Below are positions 9,578 through 20,150 of a stretch of DNA of 64,000 nucleotides, one piece after another. The translations under genes and the position numbers were made by a program. The stretch is from Rutpela maculata (Eukaryota > Arthropoda > Insecta > Coleoptera > Cerambycidae), in contig OW386286.2 of assembly GCA_936432065.2 (NCBI GenBank), positions 79,388,452 to 79,452,451 of the forward strand. Direction: 5' to 3'. Position 1 is the stretch's first letter; every line of letters starts with the position of its first letter. The notes beneath the pieces are model-generated. The model ran no database searches and was not told where the DNA came from. It saw only the letters and a program-made list of their open reading frames with translations.

Positions 9578-12500
9578 AAAATAACGCAGAAAGTATTAAT
9601 TTATTACAATGGAATGCTAGATCAGCCATAGCGAACAAACCTGCCTTAGAATTTTTTCTGAAAACAAATGATATAGGTATTGCTACTTTAAGTGAAACCC
9701 GGTTTAAACCTAACCAAACAGTTAAATTTAGTGGTTACGATATAATAAGACAGGATAGACAAGATGGCTACTGGGGTGTAGCCGCATTGGTTAAACATAA
9801 TATTCCTTATCAGACCTTTAACCTTACTACTAATATCAATAATGTTATGTCTGTTGCTGTAAAAGTCAAAATTACTAACAATAAATATTTAACAATAGTA
9901 TCTTTGTATTCCTCGCCACAAAATTCAATCACTAAACTGCAGTGGGATAATTTCTTTATAAATTTACCTAAACCATTTCTAATTTGTGGAGACTTTAACT
10001 GCCACCAACAGAGCTGGGGATGTGCTTATAATGATGCAAAAGGTGGATTCCTACTAGAGTCGATATCTGATCAGAATATGGTCTTATTAAATGATGGATC
10101 GCCCACACTAATTAATCTACCAAATAATAACTTGTCCGCTATAGACTTAACAATCTGTTCTCCAGATGTTTCCCTCATATCGCAATGGACAGTAATGCAA
10201 GAACCTTTAGGATCGGACCATCTACCAATAGTAATAAAATTACAAAATTCTTTACCAAAAATGAAAAAAATGCCTACATTTACATGGAATACAAGAAAAG
10301 CAGACTGGGTATCATTTCAAACCGATTTAAAATTCACTTCTCGAACCATCCAAGAAAATCCCAGCTATGAAGAATTTGTTAATATAATTAATAACACTGC
10401 AACGGCTACAATACCCAAAATGAAAATGGGACCTAGAAATTCAAAAAAACATCACTGGTGGAATGAAGAGTGTGAAAATGCAGTAAAACACAGAACAGAG
10501 CTATACGAAGTATATAAAAACAGCCCCAACTTAACAAACTTCTTAGAATACAAAAAACAAGATGCTAGATGTAAACAAATATTTAAGAAAACGACAAGAA
10601 AAAACTGGAGAGAATATTGTAGCGGTCTAAATAGAACTGTGCCTTTAAAAGACGTGTGGAAAAAAGTAAAGTGTTTAAAAACCGGACAACCCCAACCACA
10701 ACAAATACAAGAAGGAGAATGGGTAGAGAGCTTCCTCACTAAGTTGGCCCCGTGTTCAGTAAGCCAAATGAATATAGATGAAATTAACAGGTCAGATGAT
10801 ACGCATTTTCTAAATAAGGAGTTTACTTTGATGGAATTAAACATTGCACTCAGATATACTAAGAACTCTGCTCCAGGAATGGATCAAATACAGTATATAA
10901 TGCTTGGTAACTTACCCGCAGAAGCTAGAGAAATTTTATTGCATATCATAAATAAAATATGGAAAACAGGAAACTATCCGGAAAGCTGGAAAAATTATTT
11001 AGTGTGCCCTTTCTTGAAAATCAATAAGCCACCAAATTCTCCAGATTCTTACAGACCTATTTGCCTTGCTTCATGCCTTCTTAAAATACTGGAAAAAATG
11101 ATTAAAAACAGATTGCAGTGGTGGTTAGAGAAGGAAGAAAAATTACCCAAAACCCAGTATGGGTTTAGGCAAACTAAATCAACACTAGACAACTTAGCTC
11201 TGCTCTCCATGGATATATACCGGGCCTACACCAATGAAGAATATTTAACGGCAGCTTTTATAGATATTAAGGGAGCATATGATAATGTACAACTTAATAT
11301 TTTACACAACAAAATGGTAAATCTTGATCCCACCATCCTTCTGTCAAAGAATATGTCTATTATATACCGAAAGGAGTATATATATTAGAATTAACAACAA
11401 CATAATAGGACCAAGGAAAACGTCTGTAGGATTACCCCAAGGCGGAATACTCAGCCCATTGCTTTATATTTTATATACAGCGGATTTAGAAAATATCTTC
11501 AGCCAAAAAATTAGAATACTGCAGTATGCAGATGACTGGACTATATATACCTCCAATAAAGACCTCAATAAAAACTATAACGATATGAATCGGGCTTTTG
11601 AAAATATCGAATTATGGACTCAACTAACTGGACTAGAAATATCTCAAGAAAAAACCCAATTTATAACATTCACACGAAAACGCACCCAACTTCCGAATAG
11701 AATTATAATAGGGAAATATACATTTCCTTATACTAAGATCGTGAAATTCCTTGGCATTTATATGGACCAAAAACTTTTTTGGAGAAAACATATAGAAGAG
11801 GTCGCCGCTCGTATGGAAAAAAGAATAAACCTTCTCAGAGCAGTAAATGGAACTAACTGGGGTTCAGATCCAGCAGTTTCACTTATATTTTACAAATCCT
11901 ATATTCGATCAGTTGCTGAATATGGATGTTTCCTATATGGCCAGGCATGTAAAACATCATTAAATAAAATTAAAATTATACAAAATAAGTGTTTAAGAAT
12001 ATGTATGGGATATCTAAAATCTACGCCACTGGATATTGTATATGCAGAAACCGGTGAAGTACCATTGGACTATCGAATACAATATCATTCTGATAAATAT
12101 TTCATAAAGATGTACTCCACCAATGATACCATTTATAGTCAAATATTCCACATGGCTATGTTGGTACAAACTGCTAATTATTGGATTAAAAAACGATCTC
12201 CTCCTTTAATAGAGAGCTGTATAAAATACGTAGAACGAGTAAATGATGTTTACAAACATGACAAACTGCCAATATACAACATGAATTATGAAGATATAAT
12301 AAAAGAACAACAAATATACTTAGAAACTAACTACTCAAATATACCACAGCAACTAATACAAAAAATCTTTAAATATGACTTAAAACAAAAATGGAATGAC
12401 TATAATGTAACTTATACAGACGGATCCAAGCAAAATGAAAAAACAGGCTGCGCTTTTTATAATGAAAATAACAATTATACAAAGTGTATAAAACTCAATG

Positions 12501-13264
12501 ACACATACTCCATATACTCTGCAGAACAAATAGCTATTATAGAGGCACTGAAACACATACAACTCCCAGACGGGAAGAACTTTATTATTTTCACCGATTC
12601 TCTTAGTGTGGCCAAAAGGGTGCAAAATAATAAATTGTATAAAATATCAAATCTAACAGCCGACATCATACAAAATATAGGCGAATGTGTTAGACAAGGA
12701 AAAAATGTTACAATAGCTTGGATTAAGGGTCATATTGGCATAGAGGGAAATGAAAAGGTGGATGAATTGGCAAAGATAGCTTGCGATATGGGGGACGAAA
12801 GTACATATAAATTACCATACGATGATTTTACAAGGATAATCAAAACAAGAATAAGGGCAGAATTTAACCAACAGTTTAAAAATAGCGAGAAGGGTAAATT
12901 CTATAAAAGCTTTCAACCAACAATACCCACGCAAACTTGGTTTTCCAAAATTCCTTACACGAACAGAAATTTTATAAGCACCATTTCCAGAATAAGATCA
13001 GGCCACTGTTTGTGCAAATCATATAAATATAAGATACGCGTAGAAGAGACAGCACTTTGTGAGGTATGTGATGAGGAGGACACAATAGAGCATATTATTT
13101 TTAGTTGTGAACTTTATACTGACTGTAGGGAAAATTTTTTTCAAAATATTTGTAAAGAGAAATTAATTCAACCTGTTAATTTGGGATATTTGTTATCACT
13201 CAACAATTATAATATATATTTGTATATTTATAATTTTGTTAAATCAACTAAATTAAAATTGTAA
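9556..13264 (+). pseudogene. LINE ORF2 (endonuclease-RT-RNase H), one frameshift
   Basis: The frame is open from 9556 (after a stop at 9553) to 11388, then continues in another frame from about 11370 to 13264. The endonuclease starts right after the ORF1 stop, with LLQWNARSAIANK at ~9601, and has GDFNCHQQSW and GSDHLPI. The RT has FIDIKGAYDN (~11260), GLPQGGILSPLLY (~11430) and the catalytic YADD (~11526). RNase H has TDGSKQN (~12418), an E at ~12535, FTDSLS (~12593) and GHIGIEGNEKVDELA (~12730). A final CEVC...HIIFSC motif lies at ~13060. A 1-nt indel in the TATATATATTA stretch near 11370-11390 breaks the frame between two RT blocks. There is no ATG between 9556 and the endonuclease, so translation probably depends on ORF1 termination and restart. 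Confidence 0.88.
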
Positions 13265-13284
13265 ATAGATGTTAAGAAAGAAAA

Positions 13285-13590
13285 TGTATCTATTGAGGGA
13301 AAAAAAAAACAAAAAAAAAATATAAAAAAAAATAAAAAAAAAATAAAAAAAAAAACAAAAAAAAACAAAAAAAATAATAGTAAAATATATATATATACAT
13401 AAATTAAATTAATTAAATATATAAAAAAAAACAAAATAAAACAAAAAAAAAAAAAAAACAAAAAAAATGCATTTACATATACATGTATATATTGAAAAAA
13501 AAACAAGAAATAAAAAAAAATATATAAACAAGGGAAAAGAAGAAAAAAAAGAAAAAGAAAAAGAAAAGAAAAAAAAAAGAGCATTAATCA
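13285..13590 (+). repeat. A-rich 3' tract of the LINE
   Basis: About 300 bp of nearly uninterrupted A runs broken by single T, C or G. It sits directly after the ORF2 stop. Open frames on either strand here (poly-Phe or poly-Lys) are compositional artefacts. Confidence 0.8.
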
Positions 13591-13679
13591 TAAGTTTACA
13601 AATTGTAATTAGTATTAGACTGATATGGGGAATATTATGTTTAAATAAATCATTAACGAAGTCTGGCTAATAGACCTTG

Positions 13680-14697
13680 TTTCTAAGGCCAACAAATCTA
13701 AATTAAAAAAATTAAAAAGATATTTCACGGAAAGTTATGGACCAACAAAGCTTTAAATAAAGTTTCTACTTACACATCTGCAGGCCATAAGGAACACCAA
13801 AATGCACTACTTATCTTCCTCTTATAAATAAGACAAATTGTTAAGACAAGCAGGAATCAGGAAACCCAACATAGTTTGGTGCAAGTTGTAAAATTCACTT
13901 AGGCATACTGCCTACTTGCCTATGTCTTACTTAGGGACTCCTAATGGAATCTCAAAGTGTTTAATTAGCACTCGCAGTTTTAACCAAAAACCCAATTTCT
14001 ATTATTTAATTACTTTAAGGTAAAATAACTACTACTCTTCTCACTTTGGCGGAGAACCGCCGAAACGGCGACTAGGCCTAAACGGTCACGAAAAAGCCTC
14101 GATTGCTCGCGTAGTTTTGTCAACTACTGGTAACGCGACTCAATGAAAGAAGGGGCTTCGCGCGCTTCCCTAGAACGGTCTAGAAATCCGCGCTTGGCTA
14201 AAAGTTCAGGGCAGGTTTTAGGTTCATAATTAATAAATTTATAGCTATTAAATGCAAATTAAGGTAAGGTTTCGTAAACTAAAAATTGTTAACAAAAATA
14301 TAAATTAGTGCAATTTAGCACTAAGAGACCACAAGTATTGAGCCATTAAATCGTGCATGTTACAATATGAATATTTTTGTGTGATAAGTTTTTGATAACA
14401 TTTACAAAATTTTAAATAATATGGCACAAGTAATGGCAATAACAGCTATTTATGACACACTATAGGTAACAAAAAGTAAAAAACATATACGAAATATCTC
14501 CCTTATCAACTTATTTATATACAACCAGAAAATACCCTCGCAACAAAGTACCATAGGAGATACGCTCGGTACGACTACCAGATTTTGACCTGCATAGCGT
14601 TACTCGCTAGTCACTTTCGTCTAGCCCGCGGCAGCTGTGTCCGATGTCTGCCTAAAATACATCGAAAAGGACCTAGAAAGTTGAAATTTGCATGTAG
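13680..14697. other. Gene-free stretch with a GC-rich patch
   Basis: No coding region found. At about 14045-14210 an otherwise AT-rich region turns GC-rich, with short complementary words such as TTTGGCGGAGAACCGCCGAA. I assign no function to it. Confidence 0.4.
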
Positions 14698-14699
14698 TA

Positions 14700-16724
14700 C
14701 AGTCACTGAAGGTTTTCACATCCGATTTCGTTGAACCTCCATCGATTTTCATGAAAATTTGTGAGTAGTTAGAGGATACCTCAAGAAACAAAAGTGATAT
14801 AGTGCCAACTTGCGCTTTTACCCTGGGGGTGGATGCCACCCCTTCTCGGGGGTGGAAATTATTTTATGAAAAATAACCCCAGGAATCGATAGAGGGACCA
14901 ATAATTCTAAGCAAAATTTGTTATATAAAGTTATTAAAATAAATCAATACTTTTTGAGTTATTAAAGATCAAAGATTTTGATTTTTCGTGAAAAAAATGC
15001 ATGTTTTAAAGCGGTTTTTCATAAATAACTCAAAAACTATAAGTTTTTACAAAATTGAAGCTAATAAAAAAACGAATAAATTCCTTTCTTAAAAAACCTT
15101 TTAATATTAATTCAAAGTGAGCTATAGGTAATTGAATGTATATTTTTTTTCGGCGAGTACTCAAATCTAAGTATTCAAGCTTAAATAACGGGAAAACGAT
15201 GCATTTTCTAAAATATACTTACAGAACACTTTTCAAAGTACTCAGAAATACCTATCAAATGAGCTGTAGAAGAAGTTGATAGCATTAAAATTAAGTAAGT
15301 TATGATGAAAATAAGAGGACCCTTTCGAATTATTTAAGAAAAAGTGAAAAATAAAACCTACGCCATTTCCACAAAAATTAAAATTTATAGTAATCCCTAT
15401 AAGACTTTCTTTATTTTAGCATAAGTAATGACTTCAAAAATTTTGACCGGTTTAGAATGCATATTTTTGAAAAAAAATATGATTTAAAAAAATCAGAATT
15501 TTTCAAATTTTCGTAAATTTCATTTTCTTTTGATAATAACTCCAAAAATACTCGATATATGTAAAAAATAATAGAGAACGAAATTTGAGTTTTTTTTTAA
15601 CAAAGATTTTAGTTTTTTTTTATTTTTGTAGGATAAAAAATAACCGAGATAGAAACGTTTAAAGCCTAAATTTTACTGCGAGAACCATGTAACCGGGGCC
15701 ATTTAACCTTTTATCTTTTAAAAAATGAGGGATTTAAAAGATTAAATTTAATACGGTCTTATAGCCCTTGAAATTATCTTTCAAATGGTTTTTGGATGAA
15801 CCTGATATCATAAAAATTAACGGAGTTATTGTAAAAAAACAATAACATTTTTTTGGAAAAATTTTTTGAGCAGAGATTTTGTATGCATATATAGGAAAAA
15901 AGATAGATAGTAAGAAGTAGACCTGTCGATATACATGTGTGAGTGTGTGTATGTTTCTTTTGAAGATAGAAAAAGTGAAAGGAATTCTGAACATCTGCTC
16001 GAAAACATAGTGGGGCTTTCTAGTATGCTGTGTGTCTTAATTAATAAATTAAATTTTTATAAGTCACATAAGCACTGAGAAAATTGTTTCCAACATTAAA
16101 TTATGCTTTTTCATCAATTTGTGCATTATTTTTATGACAAGTGGTAGTTTTTAAGGGTGGAAAATTTCGCAATAAATAAATAATTACTTTAATACTCAGT
16201 AAATGAGATTTCAATTCAGTAATGTATTATTGAAATGATTAAAGTTTCTTGATACCAATTTTTTCAATGATTCTGCATTAAGGGAGTTGTTTTTGAAGGG
16301 TTGAAATTTCACAGTCAACCAAAAATTATATCATAAACATTAAACAAACCGTTTGTGTAATGTTAATATGCGATTTCATATTTCAGAAATACAAAAAATG
16401 ATTTTTTCATGATTTTCGATTTGAGGGGTGGTTGCTAAAAGGGTTGAACAATTAATTAAAATCATAAATCATGCATATAAGTGTTGAAAAATATTTATTT
16501 TATCTAATTAAACGAGATTACTTACGCCAGAATGCTTAAATCTGCATTTTTTCCAATTTTTAAAAAAAGAGGTGGATTTCACCCCTAAAATGCAAAAAGC
16601 ACAAGTCGAGCATATGTCACTTTTGAAGTTGAGGGTAAAATATACTCAATCCCAAATTTTCATGCAAATCGATGGAGGTTCACCGAAATCGGAGGTAATA
16701 GTTGATTTTTACCTTCATTCACTG
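14700..16724. mobile_element. TA-flanked non-autonomous DNA element (CAGTCACTGAAGG end)
   Basis: The left end reads TA|CAGTCACTGAAGG and the right end CCTTCATTCACTG|TA, giving a 2.03-kb element with a TA on each side. The terminal inverted repeats continue imperfectly for about 130-150 bp, including AACCTCCATCGATTTTCATG at 14734 and its complement near 16665. The interior is AT-rich and has no transposase, only short chance frames (14621-14839, 15734-15994). TA duplication and CAGT ends fit the Tc1/mariner superfamily, but the assignment rests on ends alone. Confidence 0.75.
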
Positions 16725-16726
16725 TA

Positions 16727-17253
16727 CTAATGCAGTTATTTTACTTTTTAATATAAAATTCGAAGACATTTTCAGCATTTTTTCATTTTGCAATAAGGTC
16801 GCTGTGGGTTTAAATGTTGGTGGAAACACCTCCAAAATAATTGACGCAAGCACGAATGATCTTTTGCACCGTTGCTTTTTCAGCCGGTTTTAAGCTATCA
16901 GTAATTTTTTTTTCTTAAATCTATCTTCTGACGCTGTATCTCCTTAAACATTAGAATTACAATAAAAATATATATACAAAAAATGCAGGAACTTTTGTCA
17001 TATTCAATTTTTCCTTCAACATTTTTTTCGTAGAAGTGTTGCCGAATTATTTTAAGAAACTAATTTTCTGTACCTTTAATTCAATATAGCTGCTCGCGCC
17101 TCCTCCCCAACGTCGAAAACTTGTATTTTTTCTCAGGGCCTTAACTTAAACAACATAATATACCAAAACCATTACTACTCCATCTTTTGCAGGCGGCAAT
17201 ATCCCCCACTGATTAGACTATTATGTCAGTCAAGTTATAAATATTTCTTATAG
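16727..17253. other. Gene-free stretch
   Basis: AT-rich DNA between two elements, with no recognisable gene. Confidence 0.4.
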
Positions 17254-17255
17254 TA

Positions 17256-17334
17256 CAGTAAGTGAAGGTCCCCAGCCCGAAAACGATGTAATGAATTTCC
17301 AAATTTTTTTCTTTAACATGCTTCATAAAGTATT
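17256..17334. mobile_element. Left end of a related DNA element, cut by the Gypsy insertion
   Basis: TA|CAGTAAGTGAAGG at 17254 resembles the end of the 14700-16724 element. The sequence runs into the GTAT target duplication of the Gypsy element and resumes after 25217. I could not find its right end. Confidence 0.45.
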
Positions 17335-17795
17335 GTCACGTGTTTCCACCCTTAGGAAACCACCCTCGCAAATTCCGTGGGTTCCAAAAATTATAACAAG
17401 AGATGTCCACTAACACACTTTATTAAATGTTTACTGGATACTTCACAATACTATTATTAATTTAAATACACTTTACTGACTAAAAATCACAATGTTTATT
17501 ACTTTGTTTATCTTTGAACTCTTAACCTCACTTTCTATACTTTCTCAACTTTCTGAACTACTCGCCGAGAATGCGATCGGTCTTTTATACCTAAAAATGA
17601 CAGATCTCGATTGTTCTGTGATGACGCCACCATTCTCTCGATAATTCCAGATGTCACTTTGGAATCTTCTGGTAGGTTCTTTTTCGAGTAGGTGCAAATA
17701 CACTACATTCATTCTGACATTCGATCTGTTGAAGTCTGCCTACTTTTTAGTAACCAACATAACCTTAAATTTTTAAGGGGTTGCAACATATCACA
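17335..17795 (-). repeat. 3' LTR of the minus-strand Gypsy element
   Basis: A 461-bp direct repeat of 24749-25212. On the plus strand it begins TGTCACGTG and ends CATATCACA, giving TG...CA ends. A CA dinucleotide present in the other LTR (TGTCACACGTG) is missing here. Confidence 0.92.
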
Positions 17796-17808
17796 CTGCC
17801 CCCTCCTT
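17796..17808 (-). other. Polypurine tract
   Basis: Minus-strand AAGGAGGGGGCAG directly abuts the 3' LTR, the expected place for the plus-strand primer in reverse transcription. Confidence 0.8.
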
Positions 17809-17812
17809 AAGC

Positions 17813-18577
17813 CTGAACGTCCCGGTCAGGCAATTCAGCCTCTTTCACATACTTCGCCAGTCTATCCAAGTGTACGATCTTCATCTTGGACTTTTTGTTT
17901 CGTTGAATACGATAGACGACATCATTAATTCGGGTAATAACAGTATAAGGTCCTTCCCAAGGAGGTTGAAGTTTCGGTGACTTCCCTTTCTTCCGCTGTG
18001 TACAGCCAAACCAGATCTCCTGCCTGGAACCCTTCTGAACTACCCTTACGGTCGTATCGAGCCTTCATTCGGTCACTGGCTATGGTGATTTGGTCTCTAA
18101 CCAGCTCATGAACATTTCTTAGCCGTTCACTCATTTCATCCACATAGCTGTTCACAGGAAGCTGTTCTCCGCCTGGTGTTCCGAAAATCAAATCACACGG
18201 CAGTCTGATCTCATGTCCAAATACTACACGGGCTGGTGTTTGTTTCGTAGACTCGTGGATAGCAGCTCTGTATGCCATGAGGAAGAACGGTATGTGGAGA
18301 TCCCAATCGCGTTGATTCTTATGAACCACTTTAGAGAGATGTTCTTTCATGGTCTTGTTATGTCGTTCCACCATTCCATCTGATTGCGGGTGAAGGGCTG
18401 TGGTCCGTGTTTTGTGTATCCCCAATAACTTGCAGATTTGCTGAAACACCCCTGACTCAAAGTTCCTCCCTTGATCTGAGTGCAGCTCCAGGGGTACACC
18501 AAACCGACATATCAAATTATCTACCAAGACTTTGGCGACAGTGACTGCTTCTTGGTTTGGAATTGCATAGGCCTCTG
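17813..18577 (-). pseudogene. Gypsy integrase, C-terminal part, frameshifted
   Basis: This is the downstream half of the integrase, split from the rest of pol by the LINE at 18578-20150. It includes the second catalytic Asp (LHSDQGRNFES, ~18475) and the catalytic Glu (HPQSDGMVERH, ~18400), with 35 residues between. It continues to the C-terminal GDLVWLY motif (~18010). A 1-nt indel near 17990 throws the last part out of frame, giving an early stop at 17925. In the alternative frame the usual C-terminal beta-barrel-like segment (PPWEGPY motif) continues to a stop near 17813. The 200-residue open frame starting at 18527 is only a fragment. Confidence 0.88.
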
Positions 18578-19961
18578 CCTAAAAACGGGAAAAGTTACTC
18601 CGATATTTAAAAACAAAGATCCACATTTGTTAGATAATTATAGACCGATTACAGTCCCTAGCGGTTTCTCGAAAATTTTAGAATACTCCTTTCTAGACAG
18701 ACTACTCTCTTTTATTAATAAATTTAATATCCTCACGGAAAACCAACACGGATTCCGTCGCGGAAAATCAACTGCTACAGCCATTCATAGCTTTTATGAT
18801 ACACTTATAAAATATATCGACGCAGGCGAGTGTCCTGTTGGTATCTTCTGTGATCTTAGCAGGGCGTTCGACTGCGTCGACCACGAAATTCTATTGAATA
18901 AATTAGACGGATATGGAATAAGAGGAACTGCACAGAACTGGGTTTCATCATTCCTAAATTCACGAAAACAGTATGTTGCTATAAATCATGTAAGTCAGAA
19001 TGAAATACGTACTTACACTTCTGAGTCAAGACAAATAAACATGGGCGTAGTCCAGGGGTCTGTAATGGGTCCAATTCTGTTTATTTTATATATTAACGAA
19101 ATTATTACACTCTCTAACGATGTCCATTTTACCTTATATTTTACCATTTTAATTTCGGACAAATGTGATATTATTTTAAAGAATAAATGCGAAGATACTC
19201 TTGAGCATTTAATAAATTGGTTCAACAGCATTTCATTATATTTCAATAAGGACAAAACCCAGTTAAGCAGGTTTCATTCATACCAAAATAAGACATCTAA
19301 CATTAGTTTATCTGTCAATAATACAGACACATTTTATATTCAAGCGAAAGAAAACAATAACCTTAAATTTCTAGGGCTGCACATTGAACCATGCCTAAAT
19401 TGGAAAGCACAATGTAAGTTTCTATCCTCAAAATTATCCTCCATTTATTTTTTATTTACAAATTTAAAATCTGTTTTCACCGAACACCAACTAATTACAT
19501 TATATTACGCTCAGGTAGAAAGTCGCCTGAGATATGGTATCCGCTTTTGGGGGGACTCAACCCTCTCACATGACGTATTTGTGGCTCAAAAACGAATATT
19601 GCGGTGTATTGCTGGCGTATCGAGCACTCACACATGCAAAGATATTTTTAAAAACTATAAAATACTAACATTATATGGTTTATATATTTTCGAAATTTGT
19701 TTATTTGTCTTCAACAAAAAAAATAAGTTTTTGACTAATAGTACTTATCATCAGGTAAATACTCGACAAAAAAATGATTTACATATACCATTCTCTAGAG
19801 TAAATATCACCTTTAAAGCTCCTAGCCGTATAGGTGCAAAAATATTTAACTGGCTTCCAAATACTATAAAATCTATAGAAAAGGAAAATATATTTAAAAA
19901 AAAACTTAAGACATTTTTGCTTGATAAATGCCTATACAATACTGCAGAGTATTTTAAATGA
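18578..19961 (+). pseudogene. LINE reverse transcriptase, catalytic box lost
   Basis: An open frame of about 460 LINE-derived residues (its upstream start at 18480 is antisense Gypsy sequence). Recognisable blocks are NYRPITV (~18640), ENQHGFRRGKST (~18738), IFCDLSRAFDCVDHEIL (~18843), GVVQGSVMGP (~19045; the family has GVPQGSVLGP) and a C-terminal region with RIGAKIFNWLP (~19828). Where the YADD box should be, the protein reads LYFTILISD (~19135): the two aspartates are gone through an in-frame loss of about 9 nt. RT activity is therefore impossible although the frame remains open. There is no RNase H. Confidence 0.87.
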
Positions 19962-20150
19962 TTGAACACCTCACCAGCATTTTATTTGATGTAATGTATT
20001 TGTGACATATATATGTACATGTATATAGCGCCTCTATTTTTGTTTGTTTGTTCGTTTTGTTTTAGCACTTAAGTCTAAAATTGTGACGTTTCTCATACAA
20101 ATGTTTGTCTTCGAGAATAAAGTATTTTTGAATTTTGAATTTTTGAATTT
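18578..20150 (+). mobile_element. 5'-truncated LINE (Jockey/CR1-like) inside the Gypsy integrase
   Basis: A LINE 3' fragment containing only RT and the C-terminal region, oriented opposite to the Gypsy element. It ends in TTGAATTT-type repeats (20129-20150), a typical non-LTR tail. No target duplication is visible. The Gypsy codons flanking it are not contiguous: about eight residues that Gypsy integrases usually have between KYILVA and EAYAIPNQ are absent, so a small target deletion probably accompanied insertion. Confidence 0.88.

Larger units (their letters stand above)
8041..13670 (+). mobile_element. I-superfamily LINE, nearly full length
   Basis: A two-ORF non-LTR retrotransposon. ORF1 is a zinc-knuckle nucleic-acid-binding protein. 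ORF2 encodes apurinic-type endonuclease, reverse transcriptase, RNase H and a C-terminal Cys/His motif. RNase H after RT puts it in the I/R1/LOA group, and I-like (including Nimb-like) is the best guess. The 5' boundary (~8041-8160) and the 3' boundary are approximate. The 3' region is extremely A-rich (13285-13590). One frameshift in ORF2 near 11370-11390 is the only clear break, so the copy is young but not active as it stands. The minus-strand LINE at 57-64 kb has the same plan. Confidence 0.85.

Noticed and set aside
13228..13670. Poly-Phe and poly-Lys frames
   Set aside because: Products of the A-rich LINE 3' tract.
18480..18577. Start of the 493-residue plus-strand frame
   Set aside because: The first ~33 codons are antisense Gypsy integrase. 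LINE sequence starts near 18578.
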